Part shown: positions 1 to 9,289 of the stretch, piece by piece
Numbering within the stretch: the stretch's first letter is position 1
Layout of the letters: each line of letters begins with the position of its first letter
Source: Diplonema papillatum
Taxonomy: Eukaryota > Euglenozoa > Diplonemea > Diplonemida > Diplonemidae
Length of the DNA stretch: 64,000 bases
Direction: 5' to 3'
NCBI GenBank assembly: GCA_030068145.1
Contig: JAPJBO010000066.1
Span: forward strand, 403,565 to 467,564
Program-made: the position numbers and the translations under genes
Notes under the pieces: model-generated
The model's database searches: none
Seen by the model: only the letters and a program-made list of their open reading frames with translations
What the model was told of the DNA's origin: nothing

Positions 1-530
1 GCACGGATTCGTTCGTGTGTGCCAGGACGGTCTAGAAGAGGTTAGACGCAACATCGATGCTGCTCAGGTAGCTGTTCATCGGATGTCTTTGCTGTAACGG
101 GTACGAACGCGCTCAAAAAATAATCCAGGCGGGTGCAATGCCCAGAGGGTTACCAAAAATTGGTTCACGACCCGAAATGTGTGTGCCCCCGATTTCGGCC
201 ACAGAATCAAGTGCCGGCTGTACTCTGAAACAGAAGTACTACACTACTCTACTCTCAAACAAGTGGTTGGAGGAAATGAGGCATTTGCAGCCGCAAACCG
301 TGGCGTTTTCACTTGCCTCCTGAGTCTAGCTTAATGTGAAAATGATCAGGTCTGCGTTCAACGAAAGCAAATCTCTTTCAATGATGACGACGCGTCCCCT
401 GAAGCCGGATACTTGTCGCAAGTATTTGTGCTTTTCATGGGAACTGGTCATCTGTATGGGCGAGGTATCGTTGCACGACCCACTTGTTATGAAAATTACA
501 GGTGCTGTGTTCAGCGGATCGCATGTGATC
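1..530. other. no recognisable gene
   Basis: Short open frames exist on the plus strand, but none resembles a known protein and base composition gives no coding signal. No repeat shared with the rest of the window was seen here. Confidence 0.5.
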
Positions 531-692
531 GCATTTTGGCAGCATGATCATGGGATGTCACATGTTATAACGCATTGTGGCAGCATGCTCATGTGATGTC
601 ACATGTTATAACGCATTTTGGCAGCATGATCATGTGATGTCACATGTTATAACGCATTTTGGCAGCATGATCATGTGATGTCACATGTTATA
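531..692 (+). repeat. 41-bp tandem repeat, 4 copies
   Basis: Four consecutive 41-bp units run from the first GCATTTTGGCAGC-like segment to TTATAAC. Each unit carries the foldback CATGTGA-TG-TCACATG and, in most copies, the palindrome ATGATCAT. The first two copies carry point changes and the last two are identical, which suggests recent local duplication. Confidence 0.9.
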
Positions 693-859
693 ACTTTCCA
701 CGTGCCCTACCACACGCTGCATGGGCAATATGTGGCATATGAAACCTCTTAACACGTGGGTCATGCGACGCTCTCCAGCAACAAACATTTGCTCCCCCCC
801 CGGCAGGGTTTTGCCCAACCATTATACGGTGTGACGTCCGGCCTTACAACATGGAGTTA

Positions 860-1005
860 AAAAAAAAAAAAAAAAAGCTGGTTGAAAAGCGGGTGTTACA
901 CCCGCATTTTCGGGTGTACATGTACACGCGTTCTTTTGGTTGTAGCGCACGCACCCTCGTTAGCTCAGCTTCTGAGCCTGGACTCCGCCGTGTATACAGC
1001 GTTTC
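860..1005 (-). repeat. foldback (MITE-like) repeat, family F
   Basis: This segment matches in inverted orientation 24061-24215 and 57570-57775. Shared landmarks are the hairpin GCGGGTGT/ACACCCGC, the ACGCGT block and an end reading AGCTTCTGAGCCTGGACTCC. It starts beside a 17-base A run. No coding content. Confidence 0.65.
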
Positions 1006-1084
1006 CCTCGCCAATCTGCAACCAATCCTCAGCACCCTGCTCCCAGTAGATCCTTAGGTTTGTTCTCTATGCCGGCGTGGCGAC

Positions 1085-1165
1085 GACTGCGCCGTAGGCC
1101 GCGCAGCCGCCGAAAAGAAGAGAGCGTGCGGAGTGTCAAGACGATGATCCCCCGCCGTCAGCTGG
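1085..1165 (+). pseudogene. fragment of LINE-like 3' coding end
   Basis: About 80 bp resembles the basic tail of the LINE-like frame near 34738-34815. Both contain GCCGTAGGCCGCGCAG, then an arginine/lysine-coding stretch and GATCCCCCGC. It is too short to code for anything by itself and is best read as a broken copy of the same element. Confidence 0.45.
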
Positions 1166-1690
1166 AGAAGTGTCAAAAAACAGTCTAAAGTTTAAAACCC
1201 CCCCCGCCCGATACTAACCTATGCCGTAAGAGGGCATGGTGTCTGCAAAATGAATTCGCCCGAACAATACAGTTATACATCCAGAATCCTAGAATAACCC
1301 CTGCCCCCACCGAAATCTTTTTAACTGATTGCTCAGACACGGTTGAAGGGGCCTTCTCCCCGTGACGGATTCGCCTGTGCTCCAGTAGCACGGGTGGTCC
1401 TGGCTGTGACGAGCTACGAACAGCTGCCTGACAAACCAGACTCACACTGCCTCCTGTCTGCGGACACTCAGGTTCCGCGCTGATGATGGTCCGCCTTATG
1501 TGTCAGTGGCTCAAAGGACCGAAACACGGCGCAGGGGGGACCAGTGCGGTGTTGAGCACATACCCATTCCAAGCACGTTCTTGCAATGCCCCCACCGAAA
1601 AACTGTATTCTAGGATTTTGGGTTTTCGGTTTTGAGGGGTTCGTGGGACCCCCCTAGACATAGGTGGTGGACGAGTCGCGACCCGTCCCA
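1166..1690. repeat. non-coding; contains family G repeat (1509-1605)
   Basis: No gene is visible. The part near 1509-1605 (ACCGAAACACGGCGCAG ... GTGTTGAGCACATA ... AAGCACGTTCTTGCAAT) recurs at 63490-63580 and, shorter, at 57835-57895. The rest is unassigned. Confidence 0.55.
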
Positions 1691-1724
1691 GACCCGCCTA
1701 GCGCCCTCGAGCCTCCAAACTGCA

Positions 1725-1957
1725 CACATATCAGTCAATATTTATATGTGAGGCCAACCTTTTCCGGGATCCGAGGTGGTATTTTGACGATTTTGTGACC
1801 GATCTTTCAATTCCGAGTCCTCTCAGAGGCAACACGCACATATCAGTCAATATTTATATGTGAGGCCAACCTTTTCCGGGATCCGAGGTGGTATTTTTGA
1901 CGATTTCGTGACCGATCTTTCAATTCCGAGTCCTCTCAGAGCAACAAGCACATATCA
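1725..1957 (+). repeat. 112-bp tandem duplication (2.1 copies), family H
   Basis: Two nearly identical 112-bp units start at 1725 and 1837, and a 9-base start of a third lies at 1949. Each unit begins with CACATATCAGTCAATATTTATATGTG, an inverted repeat of CACATAT and ATATGTG. A diverged inverted copy of the unit's second half (ACGATTTCGTGACCGATCTT) is at about 27910-27985. Confidence 0.9.
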
Positions 1958-2663
1958 AGCGCGCTCCCGGTATAATCTAAGTATAATTATATCGGGCTGA
2001 ACTCGTCCAAGGGGGATCATCCTTTTTTTCTAAACCCCCGGGAACAGAAAGACCGGGGACACCTGCGCTCATAGCATCAATGATTGGTCGATTTAGTGAC
2101 ACCTTTGGGGACTGTATGCGCTGCAATAGGGTGGTCGTTTTTGAACGGTCACCAGGAGAATGGCTGATATACACCAGACTCGCTCGCCCCTGACTGAGCC
2201 GATCCGTCCCTATCTCTTGAAGCTGCATCGAAGTGCCGCTGTTTCTCACAGTGTAGTGAATCACGGTCCACCACGGTCTACCAGGTCCATCTCTAGTCCT
2301 TAGAGCTGCATCGAATTGCCCGGTGCTGTGTTCTTCGGTCTATCACGGTCTATCAAGAGGGGATGGACCGGCTCACAGACCCTCCGTGAGCCAAGGTAGC
2401 AGACTCGAAGAGCCGTTCCCCCCCAACACGTGTTTCTCCACCACAATGGGGGTTTTCAGTGCCGGGTATTTGCCCAGATTTTGTGGGTAACCCCCACACC
2501 TCAGTGGGTCGGAAAGGCACCTGCCACTGAGGGCGAGTGAAGACGATTCTGGGGCGAGACGCGACTCGCCGGCCACCTGTGCCTCGAATAAACCTGTCTT
2601 TGTGCGTTTCGCACTTGACCAACAGTCCCTCCGCACGCCAAGCCCGCCCTTCGGTATAACTTC
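1958..2663. other. non-coding, unassigned
   Basis: There is no convincing gene. The minus-strand frames here have no recognisable domain. Short direct repeats (GGTCTACCA/GGTCTATCA with CACGG spacers) occur at 2265-2355. The stretch TTTTTGAACGGTCACCAGGAG near 2138 resembles TTCGAACGGTTGCCAGAAG near 28817, so a weak dispersed repeat may extend through here. Confidence 0.4.
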
Positions 2664-2790
2664 ATGCATGCCCCATCAAAAGCAATCGAAAAGAAAACAA
2701 AAGAGCGTTTTACCACCTTGCGCGGTGTCACGGGATGTTTGGCAGCCGCTGCTAAACATCCCGTGACATAACGTGGGCGGCGCCGAAGCT
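2664..2790 (+). repeat. dispersed repeat, family C (left part)
   Basis: The sequence from CCCATCAAAAGCAATCG through GAGCGTTTTACCACCTTG and GGCAGCCGCTGCTAA recurs at 14090-14200 and 19018-19120, with shorter matches at 25826-25860 and 59885-59945. No open frame is conserved among copies. Confidence 0.8.
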
Positions 2791-3376
2791 TTACGAGCTT
2801 CGGCTGACACCATTTGCGCACTTGCCATGGTTAAGAAGACGACTGAAAGCACAGACACAAAGATAGCTCAAAGCATTTGCAAAATAACACGAAAAGCCTC
2901 TAGGCAAAACCCCGGTTTCACACTTCTTTCACTTCTTCTCCCTAACTTTCTCTCTCCCACTCTCTGAATGACACCTCGACAATGTCGACAACGAATGTGA
3001 CGAACCACACAAAAGAGATTATCGACAATTTGGGTTTCTACTTAACCTTATGCCCAGACTGCAAATCGAGTAACCAAGGCAGCTCGCTCTTTGCATGTTT
3101 CCCGTTTTTTTATCGCTCTTGCTCGCAAGGGGTGGGGCAAATAGATGGGCTTCTGGAAGAAAGAAAAGAGATGCGTAGTTTTGTTTTATTTTTGAGAAAA
3201 TGAAGCTGCTAGTTTTCTCTTTCTGCAGCGACGTGGGTGACTGAAGGAGACGGCAAATACAGAACACAACATAAGGCGGGGAGGGCTTGTGTGATTCGGC
3301 CTGTGTACGCGTTCAAGTTAATCCGCTGTCGACGGCTGCCATTTGCGCACAAGACGTACGCAACCCTTACATCTGC
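2791..3376. other. non-coding, holds a family I motif
   Basis: No gene is recognised. The motif AAAAGCCTCTAGGCAAAAC with TTTCACACTTCTT at 2890-2930 recurs at 3377-3420, 3575-3615, 40055-40090 and 44205-44240. The rest is unassigned. Confidence 0.4.
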
Positions 3377-3764
3377 AGAACAAAAGCCTTTAGGCAAAAC
3401 CCCGTTTCACAGTTCTTTTGAGCCGTATGTGGGTGGCAAATATACACTCGGTAGCGCTCGGTTGCAATTTACTGGTTATCACTTGTCAAACGAAAACACC
3501 TCTTTCTGTTCGAAGGCTTCGAGGCCTCGTGTCCCATGTATGCGCAAAAACAAGAACGAACGACGCTGCAGAACAAAAGCCTCTAGGCAAAACCCCGTTT
3601 CACAGTTCTTTTGAGCCGTATGTGGGTGGCAAATATACACTCGGTAGCGCTCGGTTGCAATTTACCGGTTATCGCTTGTCAAACGAAAACACCTCTTTCT
3701 GTTCGAAGGCTTCGGGGCCGTGTGTTCCATGTATACGCAAAAACAAGAACGAACGACAAAGGCA
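3377..3764 (+). repeat. 193-bp tandem duplication
   Basis: Two units of about 193 bp, roughly 3377-3569 and 3570-3762, differ at only a few positions. Each begins with the family I motif, includes GAGCCGTATGTGGGTGGC and ends with a CGCAAAAACAAGAACGAAC segment. Short frames in the duplicates are not recognisable proteins. Confidence 0.9.
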
Positions 3765-3965
3765 TCAAAACACCCGCTCCCTCCTTTGAATGAAGTCTTG
3801 CGCGAATTACGCAAAAAATGCTGAACAAGGCCAACCGACGTAGAGTCCGGGTATTGGCTGAAAATGCAAACGAAACCAACGACGATGCCCTGTATCCGTG
3901 CCTCAATCCCCAAAGCAAAAGGATGCGAGAAAGAAACCGTTGCGCGCAGGAGATCCGTTTGCGGA
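3725..3965 (+). repeat. dispersed repeat, family J
   Basis: About 200 bp with CGCAAAAACAAGAACGAACG, CATCAAAACACCCGC and GCCCTGTATCCGTGCCTCAA aligns with 35235-35450 in the same orientation at roughly 80 percent by eye. Not coding. Confidence 0.75.
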
Positions 3966-4087
3966 GTCTTATGCGTCGTGTTCTTGGGGGGGGGGCAGCC
4001 TGGAACTTTGCTTGGCCCTTGACCCCCGCCTACGGTGAGGTCCTTTTTGGGGGTTTTTTTTGGTGGCCTTACCAGCCTCACGACAAT

Positions 4088-4133
4088 GGGGGGGGTCCGG
4101 GGGGCTTCGCCCCCCGGCGAACGGTACGGTACA
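4088..4133 (+). repeat. GC-rich hairpin ending GGTACGGTACA (family R)
   Basis: A G-run plus TCCGGGGGG pairs with CCCCCCGG across a short loop and is followed by GAACGGTACGGTACA. The same module is at 4816-4861, 39010-39053 (same orientation) and at 11820-11862, 11880-11917 and 36511-36557 (opposite orientation). It looks like a transposon terminus. Confidence 0.75.
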
Positions 4134-4196
4134 TGAGTTTGCTCGAAATGAGCGGTCCGGGGGCCACACCACTCGGCGACCCGTTCCAGCAGGTAC

Positions 4197-4645
4197 TTTA
4201 CGGTCGAATTGGGCAGGTAACGCTCGTGTAACGCTAGTTTACAGCCATACTTGGTATGTCACGCTCATGTAACGCTACGTTACAGTCGAATTTGACATGT
4301 CACGCTCGTGTCACGCTACTTTGGAGTCGAATTCGACATGTAACGCTCGTGTCACGCTACTTTACGGTCGAATTGGGCAGGTAACGCTCGGGTAACGCTA
4401 ATTTACAGTCATATTTGGTATGTCACGCTCATGTAACGCTACGTTACAGTCAAATTTGACATGTCACGCTCGTGTCACGCTACTTTACGGTCGAATTGGG
4501 CAGGTAACGCTCGGGTAACGCTAATTTACAGTCATATTTGGTATGTCACGCTCGTGTAACGCTACGTTACAGTCAAATTTGACATGTCACGCTCGTGTCA
4601 CGCTACTTTGGAGTCGAATTCGACATGTAACGCCTTGGGTCGAAA
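4197..4645 (+). repeat. 41-bp array with a-b-c-d higher-order structure
   Basis: Eleven 41-bp units share the core ACGCT...TAACGCTA. Four variants can be told apart: a (TCGAATTGGGCAGGTAACG), b (CATATTTGGTATGTCACG), c (AATTTGACATGTCACG) and d (GGAGTCGAATTCGACATG). Their order is a b c d, a b c, a b c d. This implies amplification of a 164-bp block with later loss of one d unit. Confidence 0.9.
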
Positions 4646-4815
4646 TAAGCGGACGCCGAACGCCACCCCCAATTATAGGTGTTCCTCCGGTGGCCCGCGC
4701 AGCGGCGATTTCTTTTTTTTTTTTGCGAGCGGGGTTTGGGGCCAGAACCTTATGCAGCCCGTTTTTCCCTTCAGAATAGACACCAACCCCGTTTTCTCTC
4801 GCGAGTTTTAATATA

Positions 4816-4861
4816 GGGGGGGGTCCGGGGGGCACCGCCCCCCGGGAGACGGTACGGTACA
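4816..4861 (+). repeat. GC-rich hairpin ending GGTACGGTACA (family R)
   Basis: Second same-orientation copy of the terminal-hairpin module. GGGGGGGTCCGGGGGG and CCCCCCGG form the stem, and the end is GACGGTACGGTACA. It lies immediately before the 62-bp minisatellite. Confidence 0.75.
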
Positions 4862-4891
4862 TTGAGCCTCAGCTGCCCCTCTCCCCCCTGT

Positions 4892-6074
4892 ACAATTTCC
4901 CGAGGTGGGACAATTTTCCAATGCTGGGTTTCGAGGTCGGAAAACCTATTTGGACAATTTCCCGAGGTGGGACAATTTTCTAATGCTGGGTTTCGAGGTC
5001 GGAAAACCTATTTGGACAATTTCCCGAGGTGGGACAATTTTCCAATGCAGGGTTTCGAGGTCGGAAAACCTATTTGGACAATTTCCCGAGGTGGGACAAT
5101 TTTCCAATGCTGGGTTTCGAGGTCGGAAAACCTATTTGGACAATTTCCCGAGGTGGGACAATTTTCCAATGCTGGGTTTCGAGGTCGGAAAACCTATTTG
5201 GACAATTTCCCGAGGTGGGACAATTTTCTAATGCTGGGTTTCGAGGTCGGAAAACCTATTTGGACAATTTCCCGAGGTGGGACAATTTTCCAATGCTGGG
5301 TTTCGAGGTCGGAAAACCTATTTGGACAATTTCCCGAGGTGGGACAATTTTCCAATGCTGGGTTTCGAGGTCGGAAAACCTATTTGGACAATTTCCCGAG
5401 GTGGGACAATTTTCTAATGCTGGGTTTCGAGGTCGGAAAACCTATTTGGACAATTTCCCGAGGTGGGACAATTTTCCAATGCTGGGTTTCGAGGTCGGAA
5501 AACCTATTTGGACAATTTCCCGAGGTGGGACAATTTTCTAATGCTGGGTTTCGAGGTCGGAAAACCTATTTGGACAATTTCCCGAGGTGGGACAATTTTC
5601 CAATGCTGGGTTTCGAGGTCGGAAAACCTATTTGGACAATTTCCCGAGGTGGGACAATTTTCCAATGCAGGGTTTCGAGGTCGGAAAACCTATTTGGACA
5701 ATTTCCCGAGGTGGGACAATTTTCCAATGCTGGGTTTCGAGGTCGGAAAACCTATTTGGACAATTTCCCGAGGTGGGACAATTTTCCAATGCTGGGTTTC
5801 GAGGTCGGAAAACCTATTTGGACAATTTCCCGAGGTGGGACAATTTTCTAATGCTGGGTTTCGAGGTCGGAAAACCTATTTGGACAATTTCCCGAGGTGG
5901 GACAATTTTCCAATGCTGGGTTTCGAGGTCGGAAAACCTATTTGGACAATTTCCCGAGGTGGGACAATTTTCCAATGCTGGGTTTCGAGGTCGGAAAACC
6001 TATTTGGACAATTTCCCGAGGTGGGACAATTTTCTAATGCTGGGTTTCGAGGTCGGAAAACCTATTTGGACAAT
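4892..6074 (+). repeat. 62-bp minisatellite, 19 copies
   Basis: Nineteen 62-bp units read TTTCCCGAGGTGGGAC ... GGTTTCGAGGTCGG ... CCTATTTGG. Three variants differ at two sites: A (CCAATGCTGG), B (CTAATGCTGG) and C (CCAATGCAGG). Their order is ABCAABAABABACAABAAB, so units 3-9 and 13-19 are identical seven-unit blocks 620 bp apart. Because 62 is not a multiple of three, each forward frame cycles through all three registers with a 62-residue period. B units add a TAA in one register. The last unit reads straight into the hAT-derived frame that follows. Confidence 0.97.
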
Positions 6075-7046
6075 CTGAAGTATTTGCACGAATTGTTTCG
6101 TACAATTGCCTCCCCGCAGCTTGTTGCCCAGCTTGAAGCAGGACTGGCTTGCGAGATAGAAGGAGCCGTTCGCAATACTCAAATGCGACTGTGCAAAATG
6201 GCCATCGACAACACCGTTCCGAAAAGGTTTCGGGCTATTCACCAGGACATAACCAAACTTATGGTCCCGGAAGTAGTCCTTTCGGAACACGTGGTGCTTG
6301 CGAACCTGGTCGTAAGCTGTGTTCTCTGCAAAGAGGCGGAACTACGGCAACCAGGCTTCAGGAAAGACGCGTGGGAGAGTCTGTGCTCCTTTGCTGACGT
6401 ACCGCCAAAGAGTCTGTTGCAGGAGTGGCAGACTCTAAAGGCTGCAGCCATAGCCTTCAAGAAGAGTTCGGGCGCACCGAACCCATTGCAGTTCTGGTCG
6501 GAGCGACTGGCCTCGTACGCGGACATGACAGAAAATGTCCCGCGCGTGGTGCAAGTTGCCATCTGCTGCACGTGCGCTAGTAGCGCCGGCGTAGAGCGTG
6601 ACTTCGGTCAGATGCGGGCGCGACTGCCCTCAGTACGCAACCGGACGAAAGTGCCAAGCGTCAGTGCAGAGCTGATGTTGGTGAAAAACGGTCCGAGGGA
6701 TGATGCTGCTGCAAGGGAGCTCATCGAGACCGGAAGTAGACTTTGGTGGGCGCAGAAACGTCGACGGGCCGCTGGTGACGGCCGGAAGAAGACAGAACCG
6801 GCTCCAGATTCCAAGTGGGAAAAACTGGAGGCAGTTAATGTCAGGTTTGCCGCTGACGGAAAGACTCTCTTCGAGAAGGCAGTTTTAGTGTTGACTGCAT
6901 TTGAAGAAGAAGAAGAAGTTGAAGAAGTTGAAGAAGATGAAGAAGCGACAGAGGAAGATTCTACGTCTTGCGGTTCGTCCTCCTCTTCCCTTTCCTCGTC
7001 CTCGTCCTCGTCCTCGTCCCCGTCTTCGTCCCGGTCCGACGAATGA
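6075..7046 (+). pseudogene. hAT-family transposase, C-terminal part
   Basis: The product has the C-terminal dimerisation/catalytic region of hAT DNA transposases. A PLQFWSERLASYADM segment (6487-6531) precedes a hydrophobic stretch and ASSAGVERDFGQMRARL (6580-6630), which matches the family pattern of a small-residue run, E-R-x-F and a basic R. The N-terminal BED zinc finger and most of the RNase H-like core are missing; in their place the frame continues upstream into the 62-bp minisatellite without a stop. The tail is acidic (poly-Glu, 6900-6957) then poly-Ser (6976-7040). I infer a truncated transposase whose 5' part was lost or replaced by repeat expansion. Whether any fusion product is made is unknown. 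Confidence 0.7.
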
Positions 7047-7252
7047 GCAGAGGTGACGCAGAGATTTCTCGTTGCAAGAACGTTAGTGTCGAGCAAACGA
7101 CATCCCTTGAGTTCAGCTCGGGTTCTGTTATTGCAGAAACAAAAACAAATGATTTTGCTAGCGTATTCTGGAGGAAACTAGCTTCACGATCACATACTAA
7201 CCGCGGCATACTTTTTGTGCAAGCCCGACGCTGGGAGACAGTCTCGTCTGAT

Positions 7253-7286
7253 GACGCAGAAGCCTTCGTGCTCTCGCCGTTTTTTT
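7253..7286 (+). repeat. 34-bp outer direct repeat, left copy (X1)
   Basis: The 34 bases from GACGCAGAAGCC to a run of seven T are repeated exactly at 11197-11230. X1 lies directly left of the retroelement's left 99-bp repeat and X2 directly right of the right one. It may be a very long target-site duplication or a recombination-generated duplication. Confidence 0.85.
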
Positions 7287-7385
7287 GCGACAACCAATTT
7301 CTGCTTCCCTGGAGACAGTATTTGTTACAGCTAAAAAGAACGTTGGCAGCGGTTTAACCAGAACACATGTAGGTTAAATCGCACA
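7287..7385 (+). repeat. 99-bp terminal direct repeat, left copy (Y1)
   Basis: This 99-bp sequence, GCGACAACCAATTTCTGC to TTAAATCGCACA, is identical to 11098-11196. It flanks the three coding frames of the retroelement, so it acts as a short terminal direct repeat. It contains the inverted-arm site described separately. Confidence 0.9.
7349..7382 (+). promoter_or_regulatory. candidate tyrosine-recombinase site (left)
   Basis: Two 11-bp arms, GCGGTTTAACC and GGTTAAATCGC, are inverted copies with one mismatch, separated by 12 bp (AGAACACATGTA). Known recombinase sites such as loxP (13-8-13) and dif (11-6-11) have this general form. The same 34 bp occurs at 11160-11193. That the element's own recombinase uses it is an inference. 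Confidence 0.5.
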
Positions 7386-7408
7386 AACAAAAAATAATTG
7401 CTCGTGCT

Positions 7409-8323
7409 ATGGCTTGTGAGTTCAAGGCCGTGGATTGGTCCCCGATCCAGGTTGTCCGCGCCCCCGACGAGTGGGAGGCCGCGGAGGAAGACGTCGACTG
7501 CTGTGTCGATTGTGGAAAAATCCACACCGCGGGGGCGTTTTGTGCCCGATGCGGGAAACGGGGTCTGGCCACCTGCCTCAAAGCGGCGCTCCCAAGGGAA
7601 GTCGCGCCCCTGTTTGTAGACCACTTAGCGGCGGACGGGTGGGTTTGCCCCGCCTGCATAGTGGCGGTGCATCAGGCTGGCACCACTCTTCAAGAAGAGT
7701 TTCGCGTCCGGATCGCTCGTGCTCAAGAGCACGACGCTCCGCCGAGCTTGGCTCAAGAGCCATTGCTCGCTGCCGTTGAGGAGGGCCCGGTCAAGACCGC
7801 TCTCCTCGCTTTGTTCGCCCAATCTGCCTTCCAAAGCCTCCCGATGGCTGCGCAGGCCGCACCGGTCATGACCGAGGCGGTGGACCCACGCCGAGTCATG
7901 ACTTGGGTGGAGGGGTTGGCGACGGCTCCGGGGCGCCAAGTCATCCTGTCCGAAGTAAAGGGCAGATACGCCTACCATTTGGTTCCCGAGAACCCCCACG
8001 ACGCGGGGAGCGTGGTCGACCACGAACGCCGGACGCATTTCGTGACGCTCATTTCCCTGATGCCGTTGGCCTACCGGACCCCGCCTATCCTCCAGGTGCT
8101 CCATCACATCATGGTCCGCCTGGAGGCCCTGCGGCTGAAGTGCTTGCACGCTAACGGGATCGAATTCCAGATTGCGTGGGAGACCAGGTTCGGGTCTTTG
8201 GACTACACCGACTTCACGAAGTCGGCTCTGGTCCAGGCGCAAAAGGCCATGGCCGACCTCTCAAAAAAGGCGGACCAGAGGGACGAAAGGAGGGAGCACC
8301 CCTCGAAGAGGCCGCGGAAGTGA
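7409..8323 (+). CDS. Gag-like zinc-finger protein of the retrotransposon
   Basis: This 304-residue protein is the first frame of the tyrosine-recombinase retrotransposon and probably serves as its nucleocapsid or RNA-binding protein. Near the N-terminus (residues about 31-48) a zinc-binding cluster reads C-V-D-C-G-K-I-H, then C-A-R-C, with a further C-P-A-C near residue 81. The middle is helix-rich without recognisable signatures and the C-terminus is strongly basic (KKADQRDERREHPSKRPRK). The ATG at 7409 follows an A-rich leader 24 bases after the left terminal repeat. The TGA at 8321 is in frame with the recombinase that follows, so the two may be joined by readthrough or were once one polyprotein. 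The Gag role is inferred from position and zinc motif. Confidence 0.65.
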   Translation: MACEFKAVDWSPIQVVRAPDEWEAAEEDVDCCVDCGKIHTAGAFCARCGKRGLATCLKAALPREVAPLFVDHLAADGWVCPACIVAVHQAGTTLQEEFRVRIARAQEHDAPPSLAQEPLLAAVEEGPVKTALLALFAQSAFQSLPMAAQAAPVMTEAVDPRRVMTWVEGLATAPGRQVILSEVKGRYAYHLVPENPHDAGSVVDHERRTHFVTLISLMPLAYRTPPILQVLHHIMVRLEALRLKCLHANGIEFQIAWETRFGSLDYTDFTKSALVQAQKAMADLSKKADQRDERREHPSKRPRK

Positions 8324-9289
8324 ATTGCGGCGAGCGCTTCCGTTCCCACCGGCCTGCCTTCGGAGGGTTTGTGGAACGAGTTGGCAGCGAGGTCACGACC
8401 TCGGAAAAAGGACTCCGCGTGCCCCGATCAAGATCGGTTCCGGACGGACCAGGAGTCACTACTCCTCGCGTTGCAGAAGTGCTACAAGAGCACCCCTGCT
8501 ATGCTGTCGGTGGTGAGCCGTGCTCACAGGTACGCAGTGGAGGCCCGCCGGTTTTACCCCGCATTGTCCGACGAGGAGGCTTTCCTCATGTGGGTGAACC
8601 GGAAGATGATGGCCGGCGAGCTCACTGCCGAATCTGCCCTCCAGTACGCAACGTACTTCAGGATGTCCCGGGTGGACTGGATGGGTGCTTATCGCCGTTC
8701 GGTCAAGCTGACCATGGAACAGTTCGAGGGCCGACGCACCCGCGACGCCGGACGGACTCCGACCAAGGCGGCGATACAGTTGGTAGTCTCACGAGGCTCG
8801 TCCTTGCACGCCATGGCCCTCCGGTTCCAGTGGTCGACGGCTTGCAGGTTCGTGGATCTGCAGCGGATTCGGCTGGACCACATGTGGTCGGTGGACACAG
8901 GACAGGTCATGATCCTGTTCGTCGGCGGGAAGACCGACCCTACCTCAAGAGGCCAGGGTCTCTTGCTACCGCGAAGCGGTCCTTTTCTGACGCCTTTCTG
9001 GGAATGGATCACGATCCATCGGCCGGCCCTGGGCACCAAGGCGCCCCTGTTCCCCAACCTGTCACGACAGGCCTACAACAGTTTCCTACAAGAGGAGCTG
9101 GGGGTGTCGTCGCACCGCATCAGACATGCCGCGCTGAGCTGGGTGGCCCTCCTGGAGGGCGAGCAGACGGCGATGAACGTGGGGCGACACCTGAATCCCA
9201 GGACGACGCGCTTATACACTCCGCATCACCTTTGGCAGCCGGTCCTGCTCTCAGCCCCGGGCACAGCTGCCTTGCAAAGGACTGGGTGA
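8324..9289 (+). CDS. tyrosine recombinase of the retrotransposon
   Basis: It catalyses integration of the element's circular DNA form by tyrosine-based strand exchange. Recognisable catalytic boxes are the first arginine in A-C-R-F-V-D-L (codon 8846-8848), H-R-I-R-H (H at 9113, R at 9122), and G-R-H-L-N-P-R-T-T-R-L-Y, where the histidine at 9188 and the nucleophilic tyrosine at 9215 fit the family. The N-terminal part is helical, as expected for the core-binding domain. The frame is open from the Gag stop at 8321-8323. The first ATG in this frame is near 8501, so expression may depend on readthrough of that single TGA. All expected catalytic residues are present, suggesting an intact enzyme. 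Confidence 0.8.
   Translation: MAASASVPTGLPSEGLWNELAARSRPRKKDSACPDQDRFRTDQESLLLALQKCYKSTPAMLSVVSRAHRYAVEARRFYPALSDEEAFLMWVNRKMMAGELTAESALQYATYFRMSRVDWMGAYRRSVKLTMEQFEGRRTRDAGRTPTKAAIQLVVSRGSSLHAMALRFQWSTACRFVDLQRIRLDHMWSVDTGQVMILFVGGKTDPTSRGQGLLLPRSGPFLTPFWEWITIHRPALGTKAPLFPNLSRQAYNSFLQEELGVSSHRIRHAALSWVALLEGEQTAMNVGRHLNPRTTRLYTPHHLWQPVLLSAPGTAALQRTG

Noticed and set aside
8176-9288. Extension of the RT frame upstream through the Gag end and the recombinase
   Set aside because: The translation before about 9289 is a shadow of the recombinase in another frame: no motif, Pro/Gly/Arg-rich. Only the part from 9289 on shows RT blocks.
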